Assembly: GCF_002025255.2 (NCBI RefSeq)
Contig: NZ_CP054588.1
Span: forward strand, 62,001 to 126,000
Direction: 5' to 3'
Origin: Halolamina sp. CBA1230
GTDB taxonomy: Archaea > Halobacteriota > Halobacteria > Halobacteriales > Haloferacaceae
DNA: 64,000 nt
The number at the start of each line of letters is the position of its first letter. Position 1 is the first letter of the stretch. Positions 25,853-34,539 of the stretch are shown one piece after another. Under the pieces are notes generated by a model. The model saw only the letters and a program-made list of their open reading frames with translations. It made no database searches and was not told the origin of the DNA. Both the position numbers and the translations under genes were made by a program.

Positions 25853-27932
25853 GGATCGAGCAGGCACGCCAGGCGATGCGCCTGACGACGATGCCACGCC
25901 AGAAGCTATCCAACTCACTGACGAGCAGAAGGATGCACTCGTTCTCGATCGGAACGTGACGATCACTGCGGGGGCTGGCACGGGCAAGACGACGACACTG
26001 ACACAGCGATACCTCGAGTTCCTCCGTTCGAACCCGGAGGCGACGCCCGAGAACGTTATCACGATCACGTTCACGCGGAAGGCGGCAGCCGAACTCCAAC
26101 AACGGGTCCGCGAAGAGGTGTACGCTGAACTTGACGCAGCTGACTCGCCTGCAGAATATACGCGCTGGCGCGATGTTCTCGACGAAATTGACGATAGCTA
26201 CACGCACACGATCCATGCCTTCTGTGCGCGACTCCTCCGTGAGAATGCCGTCCAAGCGCCGATCCCCGTCGAGTTCGACGTATTAGATGAGAACGACGCT
26301 GCTGACCTTCAACGAGAGGTCGTTACCGACTATCTCGACACACACGAGACCGATCAAGCAGTCGATCTCTTGTCACGGCTCTTCGGGTCCCGCGGCAGAT
26401 TGACCGATATTCTCACAGAACTGTTGGCGGCCCGTCCAGAGAGTGAGGCGTGGCTTTCGGCCTGGGGCGATCGCGATGTCGACGACTATCTCGATTTCCT
26501 CTGGGAGAATGTGTGTACGCTCGATCCCGACCGAGCAGCAGAGTGCCTCCATTCAGCCCCAGTGCAAGACGCCTTCGAGACCGCCCAGCGATTTGCGGAA
26601 ACCGAGTTCGACGTCGATGACGGTGCCGATGGTGTGGTTGTCCTTCGTGAGATCGCGGCTGTCGCAGACCGAGTTCAGACGGCAGATGACGACCGGACCA
26701 TCCTTCGGCAATGTCGAGCAGTATACGATATTCTGGAGAAAAGCTCCGGGGGACTCTACGCCAGTGCCAGTCACCACCTCGTGGGCACAAAGGCGAGCTG
26801 GAACTCCGAGACTGAGGCGTACGACGATTGCAAAGCGGCGCTGGGATCGCTCATCGAGGAACTCCAGGCGATCGAAGAGCAACTACAGAGTGTCCCCGGC
26901 GATCTGGATCGGAACAGCGCACACTACGTGACTGCCTTCGCAACGGTCTTTGAGGATGTTCTTGCGGCGTATGAGGCTGAGAAAACCCACCGTGATGCAC
27001 TCGATTTCCCGGACTTGATCGAGACATCGATTACGTTCCTCGAGTCGACCCCGGAGGTTCGGGCGTCACTTCGGGAGCAGTTTGCTGCAGTAATGGTTGA
27101 TGAGTTCCAAGACACGGACGAACGCCAGTGGGAGCTTATCTCCCTGCTGACGGGGCTGGTTGATGACGACGATGCGACGGACTCCGTATTCCTCGTTGGG
27201 GACAAGAAACAGAGTATCTATGGCTTTCGTGGCGCTGAAGTAACGACGTTCGATACTGCTGCAGCCGAACTTGCTGCAGAGAACCAACGGCTCGGACGGG
27301 ACGCCATCCCAGACGGGACCCAGGCAACCCCGACAGGGATGGAACTGTCAGGGAATTTCCGGACTCTCGAGGGGCCCCTGACGTTCCTCAACGAACTGTT
27401 CGATCAGGTGTTCGAGCCGCTCGGCGATGAGTATGCCCCGTACGAAGCAACGCCCCAGCCGCTCTCGTTTGAGCGGGATCGAATCGAGGATGTGGGTGAG
27501 CTCTCCGGGTCCGTCGAGTATCTTCTCGTTCCGGAGGGGGAAGACGACGCGGCTGCGCTATTGGATCCTGCACACCCAGTCGTCGATGCAGCGGCCGAAC
27601 ATTCGATCGCTGGCGAGGCGCAGGCACTCGCTGATCGACTGTCGACCCTTCTGTTGGACCCACCGACAATCATTGATGAAGACACGGGCGAGCAGCGGCC
27701 CGCCGAGCCTGCAGACGTTGCGATCCTGCTTCGCCGTCGAACGCATCTGGATCGGTATCAAACGAATTTGGCAATACCGACCTCATCCACGACCTGGTCG
27801 AGAAGATCGCCTACCGAGATGGTGACGGCGATCTATTGGCGGAAGGTATCGACCGAATTCACGATGAGTTGGGAGTCGAGAACTGGTCCGTCAAAGGGAT
27901 GGACTTCGCGGCCCATGAGGGGAGGGTGCTAA
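25845..27932 (+). pseudogene. AddA/UvrD-family helicase, truncated at the C-terminus
   Basis: The start ATG 25845 overlaps the AddB end (ATGACTGA). Motif Ia/Walker A TAGAGTGKTTT (~41-51), ITFTRKAAAELQQRV (~70-84), motif II DEFQDTDERQWELI (~418), motif III VGDKKQSIYGFRGAE (~447) and AILLRRRTHLDRYQ (~627) are intact. Immediately after, at ~27764, the sequence switches to another gene: the remaining ~55 codons to the stop at 27932 are out-of-frame AOR sequence. About half of a normal AddA (helicase motifs IV-VI and the nuclease) is missing. Confidence 0.85.
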
Positions 27933-28390
27933 ATGGACAGGGGCTATCCTATGCCGTTGCAAACCGTGGTGCTGATCACATGTACGCGACCTTCTACTCT
28001 GTCGAGTACCCGCTCGTGCCCGATGAAGATGCACTAGACCCGAAGGGCACCCTTGGCAAGGCAGACGAACTTATCCACCGAGAGAACTTGATGGCTCTCA
28101 ACGACGCAGGAGTCGTCTGCAAATTCTCGCGAGACTACATGAGTCCCGAACGGTACGAAACGTTGTTCGACGCTGATTTCGAAGAGCTGCTTGCTGTTGG
28201 TGACCGCATTGTAACACTCGAGCGGCACTTCAATAACCAGCGTGGATTCGGTCGCGAAGAGGATACGCTCCCATACGAACTACCAAACTTCCAGCAGGCG
28301 CTGGATGAGTACTACGATGAACGTGGCTGGGAGGATGGCGTCGTATCCGACGCTGCTTTGCCCGAGGATTACGAACAAATCGAGGCTTGA
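27764..28390 (+). pseudogene. Aldehyde ferredoxin oxidoreductase, C-terminal fragment
   Basis: In the frame that begins inside the truncated AddA, the product reads EFGNTDLIHDLVEKIAYRDG, GIDRIHDELGVENWSVKGMDFAAHEGR, YAVANRGADHM, FYSVEYPLVP, LMALNDAGVVCKFSR, LERHFNNQRGFGREEDTLP and LDEYYDERGW. These are the C-terminal domains of tungsten/molybdopterin aldehyde ferredoxin oxidoreductases, including the GVVC cysteine region. The N-terminal cofactor and Fe-S domains are absent and there is no proper start (the nearest is TTG 27836). It is inactive. Confidence 0.85.
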
Positions 28391-28473
28391 GTCGCTTGTT
28401 CCGGGCGTCCGTAGGCTGAGTTTTTCAAGGGCGTCGATGGGTGACCCGGCTCGAAAAACGGGTCGATTCACCG

Positions 28474-28869
28474 ATGAGCTTGGAAGTCATCAACCGTCAT
28501 AGCGAGGCCGTGTTCGAGTTCCTCTGGTGTCCAGTCTGCGGACACGAGGTGTTCAGCCACATCCCTTTCGAGGGGGTGTTCTGTGAGAACTGTAACACGC
28601 AGGTCGAACTCCAAGAGGCGCGCGAGGATCGCGGCTACGAGGACGCCGTCCTCGCCTGCTTCGATACGCACACGACCTGGAACCTCCACGTCGACGAGAA
28701 ACTGCGCCGCGACCTGCCTGATGGGTCGGCGCGCGTGAAAATCTTCGGCGCACCGGGCGCCTACGAGGTCGACTGGTGGAGTCCGGAGCCAGGTGAGGAT
28801 TGGGAGCCTGTCGAGCGCGGCGAGTTCGACGACGTCGAGGAACCATCAGCGGTGTCGCACCTAGCGTAG
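28474..28869 (+). CDS. Zinc-ribbon haloarchaeal protein (DUF7567-like)
   Basis: 131 residues from ATG 28474 (an earlier start at 28441 adds eleven unconvincing codons). A zinc ribbon CPVCG...CENCNT occupies residues ~19-42, followed by an acidic beta-rich domain (TWNLHVDEKLRRDLPDGSAR; GAYEVDWWSPEPGEDWEPVERG). I recall this as a conserved haloarchaeal accessory family (DUF7567). Its role is unknown. It is typically found near ArdC-like genes, as here. Confidence 0.72.
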   Translation: MSLEVINRHSEAVFEFLWCPVCGHEVFSHIPFEGVFCENCNTQVELQEAREDRGYEDAVLACFDTHTTWNLHVDEKLRRDLPDGSARVKIFGAPGAYEVDWWSPEPGEDWEPVERGEFDDVEEPSAVSHLA

Positions 28870-28964
28870 TCGCCTGTTGAAGCATTCAGAACACCACTGA
28901 TAATCGAGTATCGATCTGAATCATCACAATCAACTTTATCATCGTATGTAGTCTCCTCCCAGCA

Positions 28965-30359
28965 ATGTCGGACCGACAATCGAAAGAGGAGGTCTGGGGT
29001 GAGTGGGTTCGGCGGACAATTCTCTCAGACATCCAGTCGGCTGCAACCCCGGATCCGGTGCCAATGGTCGACCACAGCGGCTCGGAATTATCGATGACCG
29101 ACGAGTACGATACGTATCGCCTGGGTCGGGGGAGTGGAGACTATCTGTATATGTTGTACCTCCTTGACGAACCCACAGACGGATCCTTCGATGTGATCCC
29201 GGTGTACATCGGCGAAACGAGCAATGTCGCGAGTCGACTGATGAACCACTTCAGAAAGCTCCGGGACGCCCTCCCCATTTCGGAGTGGGAAGATGATGGA
29301 TCATGGGGCAGTTACGGGAAGTACGACCACATCGCGACCGTCTACGAAAAATCGGCTTCAAAGCTGTACGCGTGGGTGGTCAACGTCGACGATCTGGAGG
29401 CGGGTCCGTACGGGTACCCGACGTACCGACACGAACTCGAGGGGAAGATGGTCGGTCTGGTTCACTCGCTTCCGCGGTTTGATCGCGTGTTCGCCAATCG
29501 CGACTTCGTCCCCAACCGTGTCCCCCACAAGATGGGGCAAGTGGGCCCCGAATGGGTTAACGACAAAAACAGATCATTCAATGAAGAATCAGCACATCTC
29601 GCTGAACTCCCCGTTGAGAAGGTGACTGCGGAGAATAAGCCCGAGCTGTGGTACGAGTGGGTTGAGAAAACCATCTGCCGAGACATCAACGACTCCGAGA
29701 AGACAGATCCGATACCGCTCTTCGAGACGGACGAAGACCTCGTTGTCGAGACAAAGTCGCTTGGCTCCTCGACGGTGCTCAAGCGAAGCGATGCCATTGA
29801 CGAACGGATTCGTCGAGAGGGAAAACGATGTGTTCACAGTAACGGCGTGAGAGAAGGAGAGAGCGGAGTACTCTACGTCCTGTTTCAACTCAACTCTGAG
29901 GACCCCTCCCCTACGGATGTTGTCCCACGGTACATCGGAAAAGGTGAGGCGTACGGGAAAAAGAACGAACTGAGTGCTAACTTCGAGGAGATAGCGAAAG
30001 GCCGGAGCGGGACACGGAGTTTCGCTCGTTGGGGCGACGGGAGTTATTGGCACATAGGTGAACTCTCGGAGACAGTATTCGGCGAGGAGTCGAAGAAACT
30101 CAGTTGGGCGAGCGAACTCTTCGAGCAGGGAACGCGCCAGCTCAAACAACAAACGTATCTGTGGATCCGCGCGTGGGACCCGGAAACGTATCCAGGGCCG
30201 TACGGCTATCCTGCGTACCTCGCAGAAGTTGAGCCGCTACTGGTCGGACTCGCATACGAGGCGTGGCCCGATTACCTACTCAATCACAACGAAGTCCCGG
30301 GTAACGCGCCGGCAAACAGCCGCGAGTTCGAATTTCGACCTGTCGAGGACGGTCACTGA
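28965..30359 (+). CDS. Protein of two tandem GIY-YIG-like nuclease domains
   Basis: 464 residues made of two similar halves. Half 1: WGEWVRRTILSDIQSA (~11), YLYMLYLLDEP then VYIGETSNVASRL (~60-90), YAWVVNVDDLEAGPYGYPTY. Half 2: WYEWVEKTICRDINDS (~229), VLYVLFQLNSE then RYIGKGEAYGKK (~302-326), YLWIRAWDPETYPGPYGYPAY. Each YMLYLL/VLYVLF ... YIG pair is the GIY-YIG core. The catalytic Arg appears in half 1 (SRLMNHFRKL) but is less clear in half 2. A promoter-like AT stretch precedes it. A nuclease for invading DNA or homing is inferred. The duplicated architecture is unfamiliar to me. Confidence 0.7.
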   Translation: MSDRQSKEEVWGEWVRRTILSDIQSAATPDPVPMVDHSGSELSMTDEYDTYRLGRGSGDYLYMLYLLDEPTDGSFDVIPVYIGETSNVASRLMNHFRKLRDALPISEWEDDGSWGSYGKYDHIATVYEKSASKLYAWVVNVDDLEAGPYGYPTYRHELEGKMVGLVHSLPRFDRVFANRDFVPNRVPHKMGQVGPEWVNDKNRSFNEESAHLAELPVEKVTAENKPELWYEWVEKTICRDINDSEKTDPIPLFETDEDLVVETKSLGSSTVLKRSDAIDERIRREGKRCVHSNGVREGESGVLYVLFQLNSEDPSPTDVVPRYIGKGEAYGKKNELSANFEEIAKGRSGTRSFARWGDGSYWHIGELSETVFGEESKKLSWASELFEQGTRQLKQQTYLWIRAWDPETYPGPYGYPAYLAEVEPLLVGLAYEAWPDYLLNHNEVPGNAPANSREFEFRPVEDGH

Positions 30360-30373
30360 AGGGCTTCCCCGGA

Positions 30374-30664
30374 TCTTACAGCACATCAGAGCAGATCGAT
30401 TCCGCCGACGTCCCCGACGAAATCGAATCCATCACCCGTGGGATCGCCGGTGAGCAGCCGCCGACGAATCCGCTGGTCGTGCTGAAAACGGCCCGGTGGT
30501 GGTACATTCACGGCAAGGGCGGCATGGATCCCGCCTTCCAATGGGCCATCGAGTGGGCGCGTCACCTTGCGACCGATACGCCAAGCGACGTCGAGGAAAT
30601 CGACGAGTTCCTCGAGTACCTCGTTTCGGTTGGCTTTGCGGACGAACGCCACGAGCTCCGCTGA
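30374..30664 (+). pseudogene. 5'-truncated conserved haloarchaeal gene
   Basis: Frame 2 encodes SYSTSEQIDSADVPDEIESI, TRGIAGEQPPTNPLVVLKTA, RWWYIHGKGGMDPAFQWAIE and on to DERHELR, stop at 30664. This matches a small conserved haloarchaeal family that normally has ~30-60 more N-terminal residues. Here no start codon exists, since the preceding bases belong to the GIY-YIG gene. An internal ATG at 30479 or 30524 could still make a shorter protein. Confidence 0.55.
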
Positions 30665-30675
30665 CCGCCAGCTCG

Positions 30676-30700
30676 GTTTTTAACGCCCCTGAGGGGTGCG
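30676..30700 (+). promoter_or_regulatory. Leader element: T-tract plus GCCCCTGAGGGGTGC hairpin
   Basis: TTTTTAACGCCCCTGAGGGGTGCG, 50 nt before the ArdC-like start. A near-identical layout (T-tract, CGCCC, GGGGCG) precedes the gene at 31785. It may be a terminator for the upstream fragment or a shared 5' control element. Confidence 0.4.
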
Positions 30701-30749
30701 GCGCGGTCTGAGCAGACGCAGTCGCCGTGACCTCGATTCGGTGACCACA

Positions 30750-31697
30750 ATGACTACGACCAGTGACGCGTCGGTCTCCTTCGACCAGACCGACACGCGA
30801 TCCGACGAGATGAACAGCACGATCGAACAGTGGATCGACGACCTCGTCGCTGGCGTCGACGACGCGCAGGCCAGCGCGGAGTTCCAAGAATGGCTCGATG
30901 TCCAGAGTCGGTTCCACGACTACTCCTATCGGAACACCCTCCTGATCAAGCAGCAGTGCCCCGAGGCGACCCGCGTGGCGGGCTACCGGACGTGGCAGGA
31001 GGAGTTCGACCGCCACGTTCAGGAGAGCGAGTCGGCCATCTGGATCTGGGCGCCGATCATCACCAAGCAGTGCCCGGAATGCGAGAACTCGCCGAGCTAC
31101 CACAAGGACAGTGACTGTGAGTACGACGAGACGCCACCCGAGGAGTGGTCCGAGGGCCTGGTCGGGTTCAAGCCCGCGCCGGTGTTCGATGTCTCCCAGA
31201 CCGAGGGCGAGCCGCTTCCCGACCTGGACACGGAAGCGACCGGCGACGCTGGCGATCTGGTTTCCCAACTGACTGCTGCCGCTGATGAGCTCGGCGTGAC
31301 GGTGCGAATCGTTTCAGAAGCGGAGTGGACCCACGGCGAGGCGAAGGGCATCTGCGAGCAGTTGAGCCTCATCGACATGCAACCGCTCGTCGAGGTGCGT
31401 GATCGGGAGAACGAGGCTGACCTTGCGCGGACGCTGATTCACGAGTACGCGCACGCCCTGCTCCACTTCGACGTCGACGACGACACCGAACGGTCGAAAC
31501 GCGAAGTGGAGGCCGAGGCGGTCGCGTACGTCGTCGGGCGGTACTGTGGGTTGGACACCAGCGGGTCGGCGTTCTACCTCGCTGCGTGGGAGTCGGACGA
31601 TCCCGAGATCGTTCGCGAGCGCCTCGGACGGATCAGTCGGACAGCAGAGGAACTCATCGACGTTCTCGAGAGCGAATCCTCGTCCCAACCCAGTTAA
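30750..31697 (+). CDS. ArdC-like ssDNA-binding protein with zinc-metallopeptidase domain
   Basis: 315 residues from ATG 30750. The N-terminal ~100 residues (WIDDLVAGVDDAQASAEFQE, YSYRNTLLIKQQCPEATRVAGYRTW) are the ArdC single-strand-DNA-binding domain. An inserted zinc-like CPECEN...DCEYD loop is at ~110-125. The C-terminal domain has HEYAHALLHF (~231), the HExxH zinc-peptidase motif, with REVEAEAVAYVVGRYCG supplying the third ligand Glu. ArdC-type proteins protect incoming plasmid DNA from restriction. The location beside type IIG and HsdR-like genes fits. A 66-nt fragment of a homologue survives at 45508. Confidence 0.85.
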   Translation: MTTTSDASVSFDQTDTRSDEMNSTIEQWIDDLVAGVDDAQASAEFQEWLDVQSRFHDYSYRNTLLIKQQCPEATRVAGYRTWQEEFDRHVQESESAIWIWAPIITKQCPECENSPSYHKDSDCEYDETPPEEWSEGLVGFKPAPVFDVSQTEGEPLPDLDTEATGDAGDLVSQLTAAADELGVTVRIVSEAEWTHGEAKGICEQLSLIDMQPLVEVRDRENEADLARTLIHEYAHALLHFDVDDDTERSKREVEAEAVAYVVGRYCGLDTSGSAFYLAAWESDDPEIVRERLGRISRTAEELIDVLESESSSQPS

Positions 31698-31735
31698 CCA
31701 ACAGAGTGATGGGTTCCTTCCGCTCTGTTGGTTAA
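31694..31735. repeat. Inverted repeat TTAACCAACAGAG / CTCTGTTGGTTAA, copy 2
   Basis: Perfect 13-bp arms (31694-31706, 31723-31735). The left arm contains the stop codon of the ArdC-like gene and the right arm is followed by GTTTTTC. This could be a terminator hairpin, but identical core arms with similar spacing before other genes (34485-34525) suggest an operator. Confidence 0.6.
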
Positions 31736-31736
31736 G

Positions 31737-31760
31737 TTTTTCAGCGCCCGCGGAGGGGCG
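31737..31760 (+). promoter_or_regulatory. Leader element like that at 30676
   Basis: TTTTTCAGCGCCCGCGGAGGGGCG, 25 nt before ATG 31785. It shares the T-tract plus CGCC/GGGGYG stem with 30676-30700. Confidence 0.4.
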
Positions 31761-31784
31761 GAGGCGCGTTCTAACCTCCGTCGA

Positions 31785-32387
31785 ATGATGACTGAACCCT
31801 ATCTCACGACAGTCCTCGAGGAAGCCGGGCACGTTGCCGAGCAGCACGACCAAGTCGCCAAAACGACAGACAACCAAGTCCACGAGTACCTCCGATACGT
31901 CGTTCTTCGGGTGCTCGAAGGTAAGGCGGAACACCTCCCGGCGGACTGGACACCGATCGACGGCGTGACCGTCGGCTACGGGAACGACGAGGCGATGTTC
32001 GATAGCTGGGGCTCCAGCGAAGACTGGTGGGAGACCGTCCCGCCGCAAGAAGCGTGTACACGCTTCCGGGTGTTCTTCCCGGACGACCACCAGACGGTTC
32101 CCCGCGACATCGTCGATGTGATGGCCGCGCTCGGGGCCTGGCGGGTCTGGACCGGGAGCGCAGCCGCGTGCGGCTCCTACGACCATCGCGAGCGCCGTGA
32201 GGTCCACTACCTCTTGTCGGAAGGCCATCCGGTGGCGGAAGTGCTCCACGAGCGGCTCCGTGACCCTGCGGAAGCCGTCGCTCCCGACGGTGGCCGAACG
32301 GGCGACGTTCGCGACCGGCTGGTCGTCGACGAGAACGCATACTTGCAGGACAATCATCGGATGATTACGCCCCTACTTTTTAGCTGA
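31785..32387 (+). CDS. Unknown haloarchaeal accessory protein
   Basis: 200 residues from the first of two adjacent ATGs (31785, 31788). Soluble, acidic, alpha/beta, with LEKAG-type helical start (VLEEAGHVAEQHDQVAKTT), a Trp-rich region (WGSSEDWWETVP) and RVFFPDDHQTVPRDIVDVMAALGAW. I do not know a function. It follows the ArdC-like gene by 87 nt in the same orientation, with a repeat element and a leader between, and shares its GC-rich codon use. A plasmid-maintenance or anti-restriction accessory role is only contextual. Confidence 0.6.
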   Translation: MMTEPYLTTVLEEAGHVAEQHDQVAKTTDNQVHEYLRYVVLRVLEGKAEHLPADWTPIDGVTVGYGNDEAMFDSWGSSEDWWETVPPQEACTRFRVFFPDDHQTVPRDIVDVMAALGAWRVWTGSAAACGSYDHRERREVHYLLSEGHPVAEVLHERLRDPAEAVAPDGGRTGDVRDRLVVDENAYLQDNHRMITPLLFS

Positions 32388-32616
32388 GAGACGAGTTGTG
32401 ACCGACTAAAGCGTTTGAAGGTGATCTTGGCCGGACTGATAGAGCTCCCACCATCAGTTTCAGCGTCTCTATTCCGTGTTCGGCTTTACTACGTTTCACG
32501 CCGTATCCTTCAGTTTCATCGAACATCGCCTCAACCAGTACACCCTCATCGTACTCATTCAGAAGTTGAACGACAATCTCTTTCAAAAACTCACCTCGAT
32601 TCTGAACATTCACCAA
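32380..32616 (-). CDS. Possible small unknown protein
   Basis: 78 residues: MVNVQNRGEFLKEIVVQLLN, EYDEGVLVEAMFDETEGYG, VKRSKAEHGIETLKLMVGAL. It reads like a folded helical protein rather than a shadow. It overlaps the convergent gene's end by 8 nt and is divergent from the gene at 32649, sharing a 32-nt AT-rich promoter region (AATATTTAATT). The divergent pair may be one unit. Confidence 0.45.
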   Translation of the reverse strand: MVNVQNRGEFLKEIVVQLLNEYDEGVLVEAMFDETEGYGVKRSKAEHGIETLKLMVGALSVRPRSPSNALVGHNSSLS

Positions 32617-32648
32617 TATTTAATTCGGTGGGGAATATCTTCTAGAGA

Positions 32649-33428
32649 ATGGACCCAGAGATAAGCGAGACACAGTTCAGCTACTACGTGACGAAGGAAC
32701 TTGAGACTGATCGATTTCCGTTCTGGTTATCTGGACCCGTGGATTTCCCGACCCGGTACGATGAAGGAGACCTCGGATACGACGTTGAAATTCCTGCTGA
32801 GAAACCGTTGCGGTCATTTTTCATCCAGTATAAGTTGTCCGAGGAGCTCACCACGGCGAATACGACCGATGAGCAGTGGGAATACTTCGGTGAGGAGTCG
32901 TTCTACAGGTTCGATATCAAAACTTCATCAGACAGGACCGAGCGTAAGCAGCATGGTATCTTAGTAGACCTCGCTAATCGGAGACCATACACATTCTACG
33001 TCGCTCCGGAATTCCGGAAGTCGGAGGTTTTTAACAGCCATGTTAACGCAGAACAGGTAACGGCGAACTCAGCATTTATTCGGTGTCAGGATGCACCGGT
33101 TCCCTCCGATGACGAAGACCATCAAATCGGGTTCCAAACTGGGGACAATACCGCAACGCTGTTCTCCTCAGAACCGTATGAGAACCGATTGAGGGTTTTA
33201 CGTAATGCGGAGACTGTCCTCAGTGAAATTACTGAAGAGACTGAGGGTTTTACAGAAATGTCAGAGCTTCGCTCCCTATACAGGGACCTCCGCGGAATCG
33301 TACTCGATGATGTTAATATTGAAATAAATGCAAATCGTTTTGAACCAGAGGATGATCTTCTTTGGTTTTCTCGACAACAAGAGTTCTTCATCAGAACGAT
33401 AAACTCCCGGCCAGTCTTCTTCTTCTAG
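32649..33428 (+). CDS. Unknown protein, possibly PD-(D/E)XK nuclease-like
   Basis: 259 residues, notably AT-richer than surrounding genes. The N-terminal half contains GDLGYDVEIP followed by FFIQYKLSE (~40-68), a D...(Q)xK arrangement reminiscent of PD-(D/E)XK or Cap4-like DNA nucleases. The rest (FRKSEVFNSHVN, IGFQTGDNTATLFSSEPYE, LLWFSRQQEFFIRTI) is unfamiliar. No membrane segment. It is a lone gene with a divergent small partner between typical plasmid accessory genes. I regard a defence function as plausible but unproven. Confidence 0.5.
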   Translation: MDPEISETQFSYYVTKELETDRFPFWLSGPVDFPTRYDEGDLGYDVEIPAEKPLRSFFIQYKLSEELTTANTTDEQWEYFGEESFYRFDIKTSSDRTERKQHGILVDLANRRPYTFYVAPEFRKSEVFNSHVNAEQVTANSAFIRCQDAPVPSDDEDHQIGFQTGDNTATLFSSEPYENRLRVLRNAETVLSEITEETEGFTEMSELRSLYRDLRGIVLDDVNIEINANRFEPEDDLLWFSRQQEFFIRTINSRPVFFF

Positions 33429-33474
33429 AGATGGCTATCCTTGGTTGCTCCAATAACACCACCGAATGTTGGTC

Positions 33475-34401
33475 TCATTGTGGTAGTGGCACCTCGTAGT
33501 CAGCCGCCAGCTCCTGGAACTCGTCCCACTCCGGGAGCCGGCCGTCGTCGACCTCGCCGTGTGTCTCGAGGTAGCAGAGCAAGGCGTCGATTTCGTCTTC
33601 AAGGTCATACTTCACCGCCTGCTCTCGAAGGTCCTCCTCGTCGACATCGACGTGGCTGAGCAGGAGGAGACAGTACGAGCGGTGGCGGCTGCCGTCGTCG
33701 ATCAAGAGGGTGTGACAGCAGAGCTCCGCCGGCGAGACTACGTCGAGCTCCCTGGAGTAAAAGTAGTAGCGGTGGCCGGTAAGCAGGAACTGGATGTCGA
33801 AGGCTGCGAATCGAGCGAGGCCGGTTTCGTGGAACGCCTCCGCGTCGATCTCCGTCTCGGCCTGGGCGAGGAATTCATCGTAGTCCTCCCAGAGAATCGT
33901 CCCCTTCGGGGCGACGGCTTCGAGGTGCTGGCGATGCAGATGGTGGGCGAGTTCACGTGCGAACTCGTGGAGGCGGTCGAAGTCGGCGTTGAACTCGTAG
34001 TGGCCGTTGGCCGTCCCGACGAGACCACGGTCGCGAAACCGCTTGAGCACGCGGTTGACTGTGTTGCGGTAGTTGTCGCTCCGGTCGGCGATCTCGGAGA
34101 CGGTTCGCGGCTGGTCGAGGTAGTACAGCACCTCGAGTGTCTTCCCGGTCAGCAGTTCGGGGAAGTCGATATGGGAGTGCTGGCGGACGAGGTCCTGGTA
34201 GCGTTCGACGGCGCGAGCATCCGAAGGGATGACTCGTTTTCGGCGGCCGTCGCGTTCCGTGTAGACGAGCCCCTTCTCGACGAGGTCGCCGACGGCACGA
34301 GAGAGGTAGCTCTCGCTGTGGTCGAGCTTCGTCGCGAGGTCAGAGATCGTGTCGCCGCGGTCGACCGTGGCGAGGACCTCGAGTTCGATGCGCCGGAGCA
34401 C
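33475..34401 (-). CDS. MarR-like winged-helix regulator with two HTH units
   Basis: 308 residues from GTG 34401. The upstream in-frame extension is hydrophobic and lies in the promoter. HTH 1 (~8-60): VDRGDTISDLATKLDHSESY, LSRAVGDLVEKGLVYTE. HTH 2 (~95-150): LDQPRTVSEIADRSDNYRNT, VNRVLKRFRDRGLVG. The C-terminal ~160 residues form a sensor-like alpha/beta domain (GTILWEDYDEFLAQAETEID; FLLTGHRYYFYSRELDVVSP). It is divergent from the gene at 34540 with a 138-nt region holding a TTAACCAAC repeat. It is the best local candidate to bind that repeat. Confidence 0.75.
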   Translation of the reverse strand: MLRRIELEVLATVDRGDTISDLATKLDHSESYLSRAVGDLVEKGLVYTERDGRRKRVIPSDARAVERYQDLVRQHSHIDFPELLTGKTLEVLYYLDQPRTVSEIADRSDNYRNTVNRVLKRFRDRGLVGTANGHYEFNADFDRLHEFARELAHHLHRQHLEAVAPKGTILWEDYDEFLAQAETEIDAEAFHETGLARFAAFDIQFLLTGHRYYFYSRELDVVSPAELCCHTLLIDDGSRHRSYCLLLLSHVDVDEEDLREQAVKYDLEDEIDALLCYLETHGEVDDGRLPEWDEFQELAADYEVPLPQ

Positions 34402-34484
34402 AGTGTAACATAGTACGAAACTTGTATATAAAGAAGTTACAAGTAGTGTTACAGCCAGCAAGCACGGGAGCCGTCTTCATCGTC

Positions 34485-34525
34485 TTAACCAACAAAACTA
34501 TGAATTCGTGGGCCGTGTTGGTTAA
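34485..34525. promoter_or_regulatory. Inverted repeat TTAACCAACA / TGTTGGTTAA, copy 3, operator-like
   Basis: Perfect 10-bp arms, 21 nt apart, ending 14 nt before ATG 34540 and lying ~85 nt upstream of the divergent winged-helix start. Placement suggests repression of the gene at 34540. Confidence 0.55.
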
Positions 34526-34539
34526 CACGAGAGTAGCCG

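Noticed and set aside
30432-32357. Long minus-strand frames (278 and 347 codons) over the ArdC-like gene and its neighbour
   Set aside because: Shadows. ArdC and HEYAH motifs are on the plus strand, and no start or promoter fits the minus frames.
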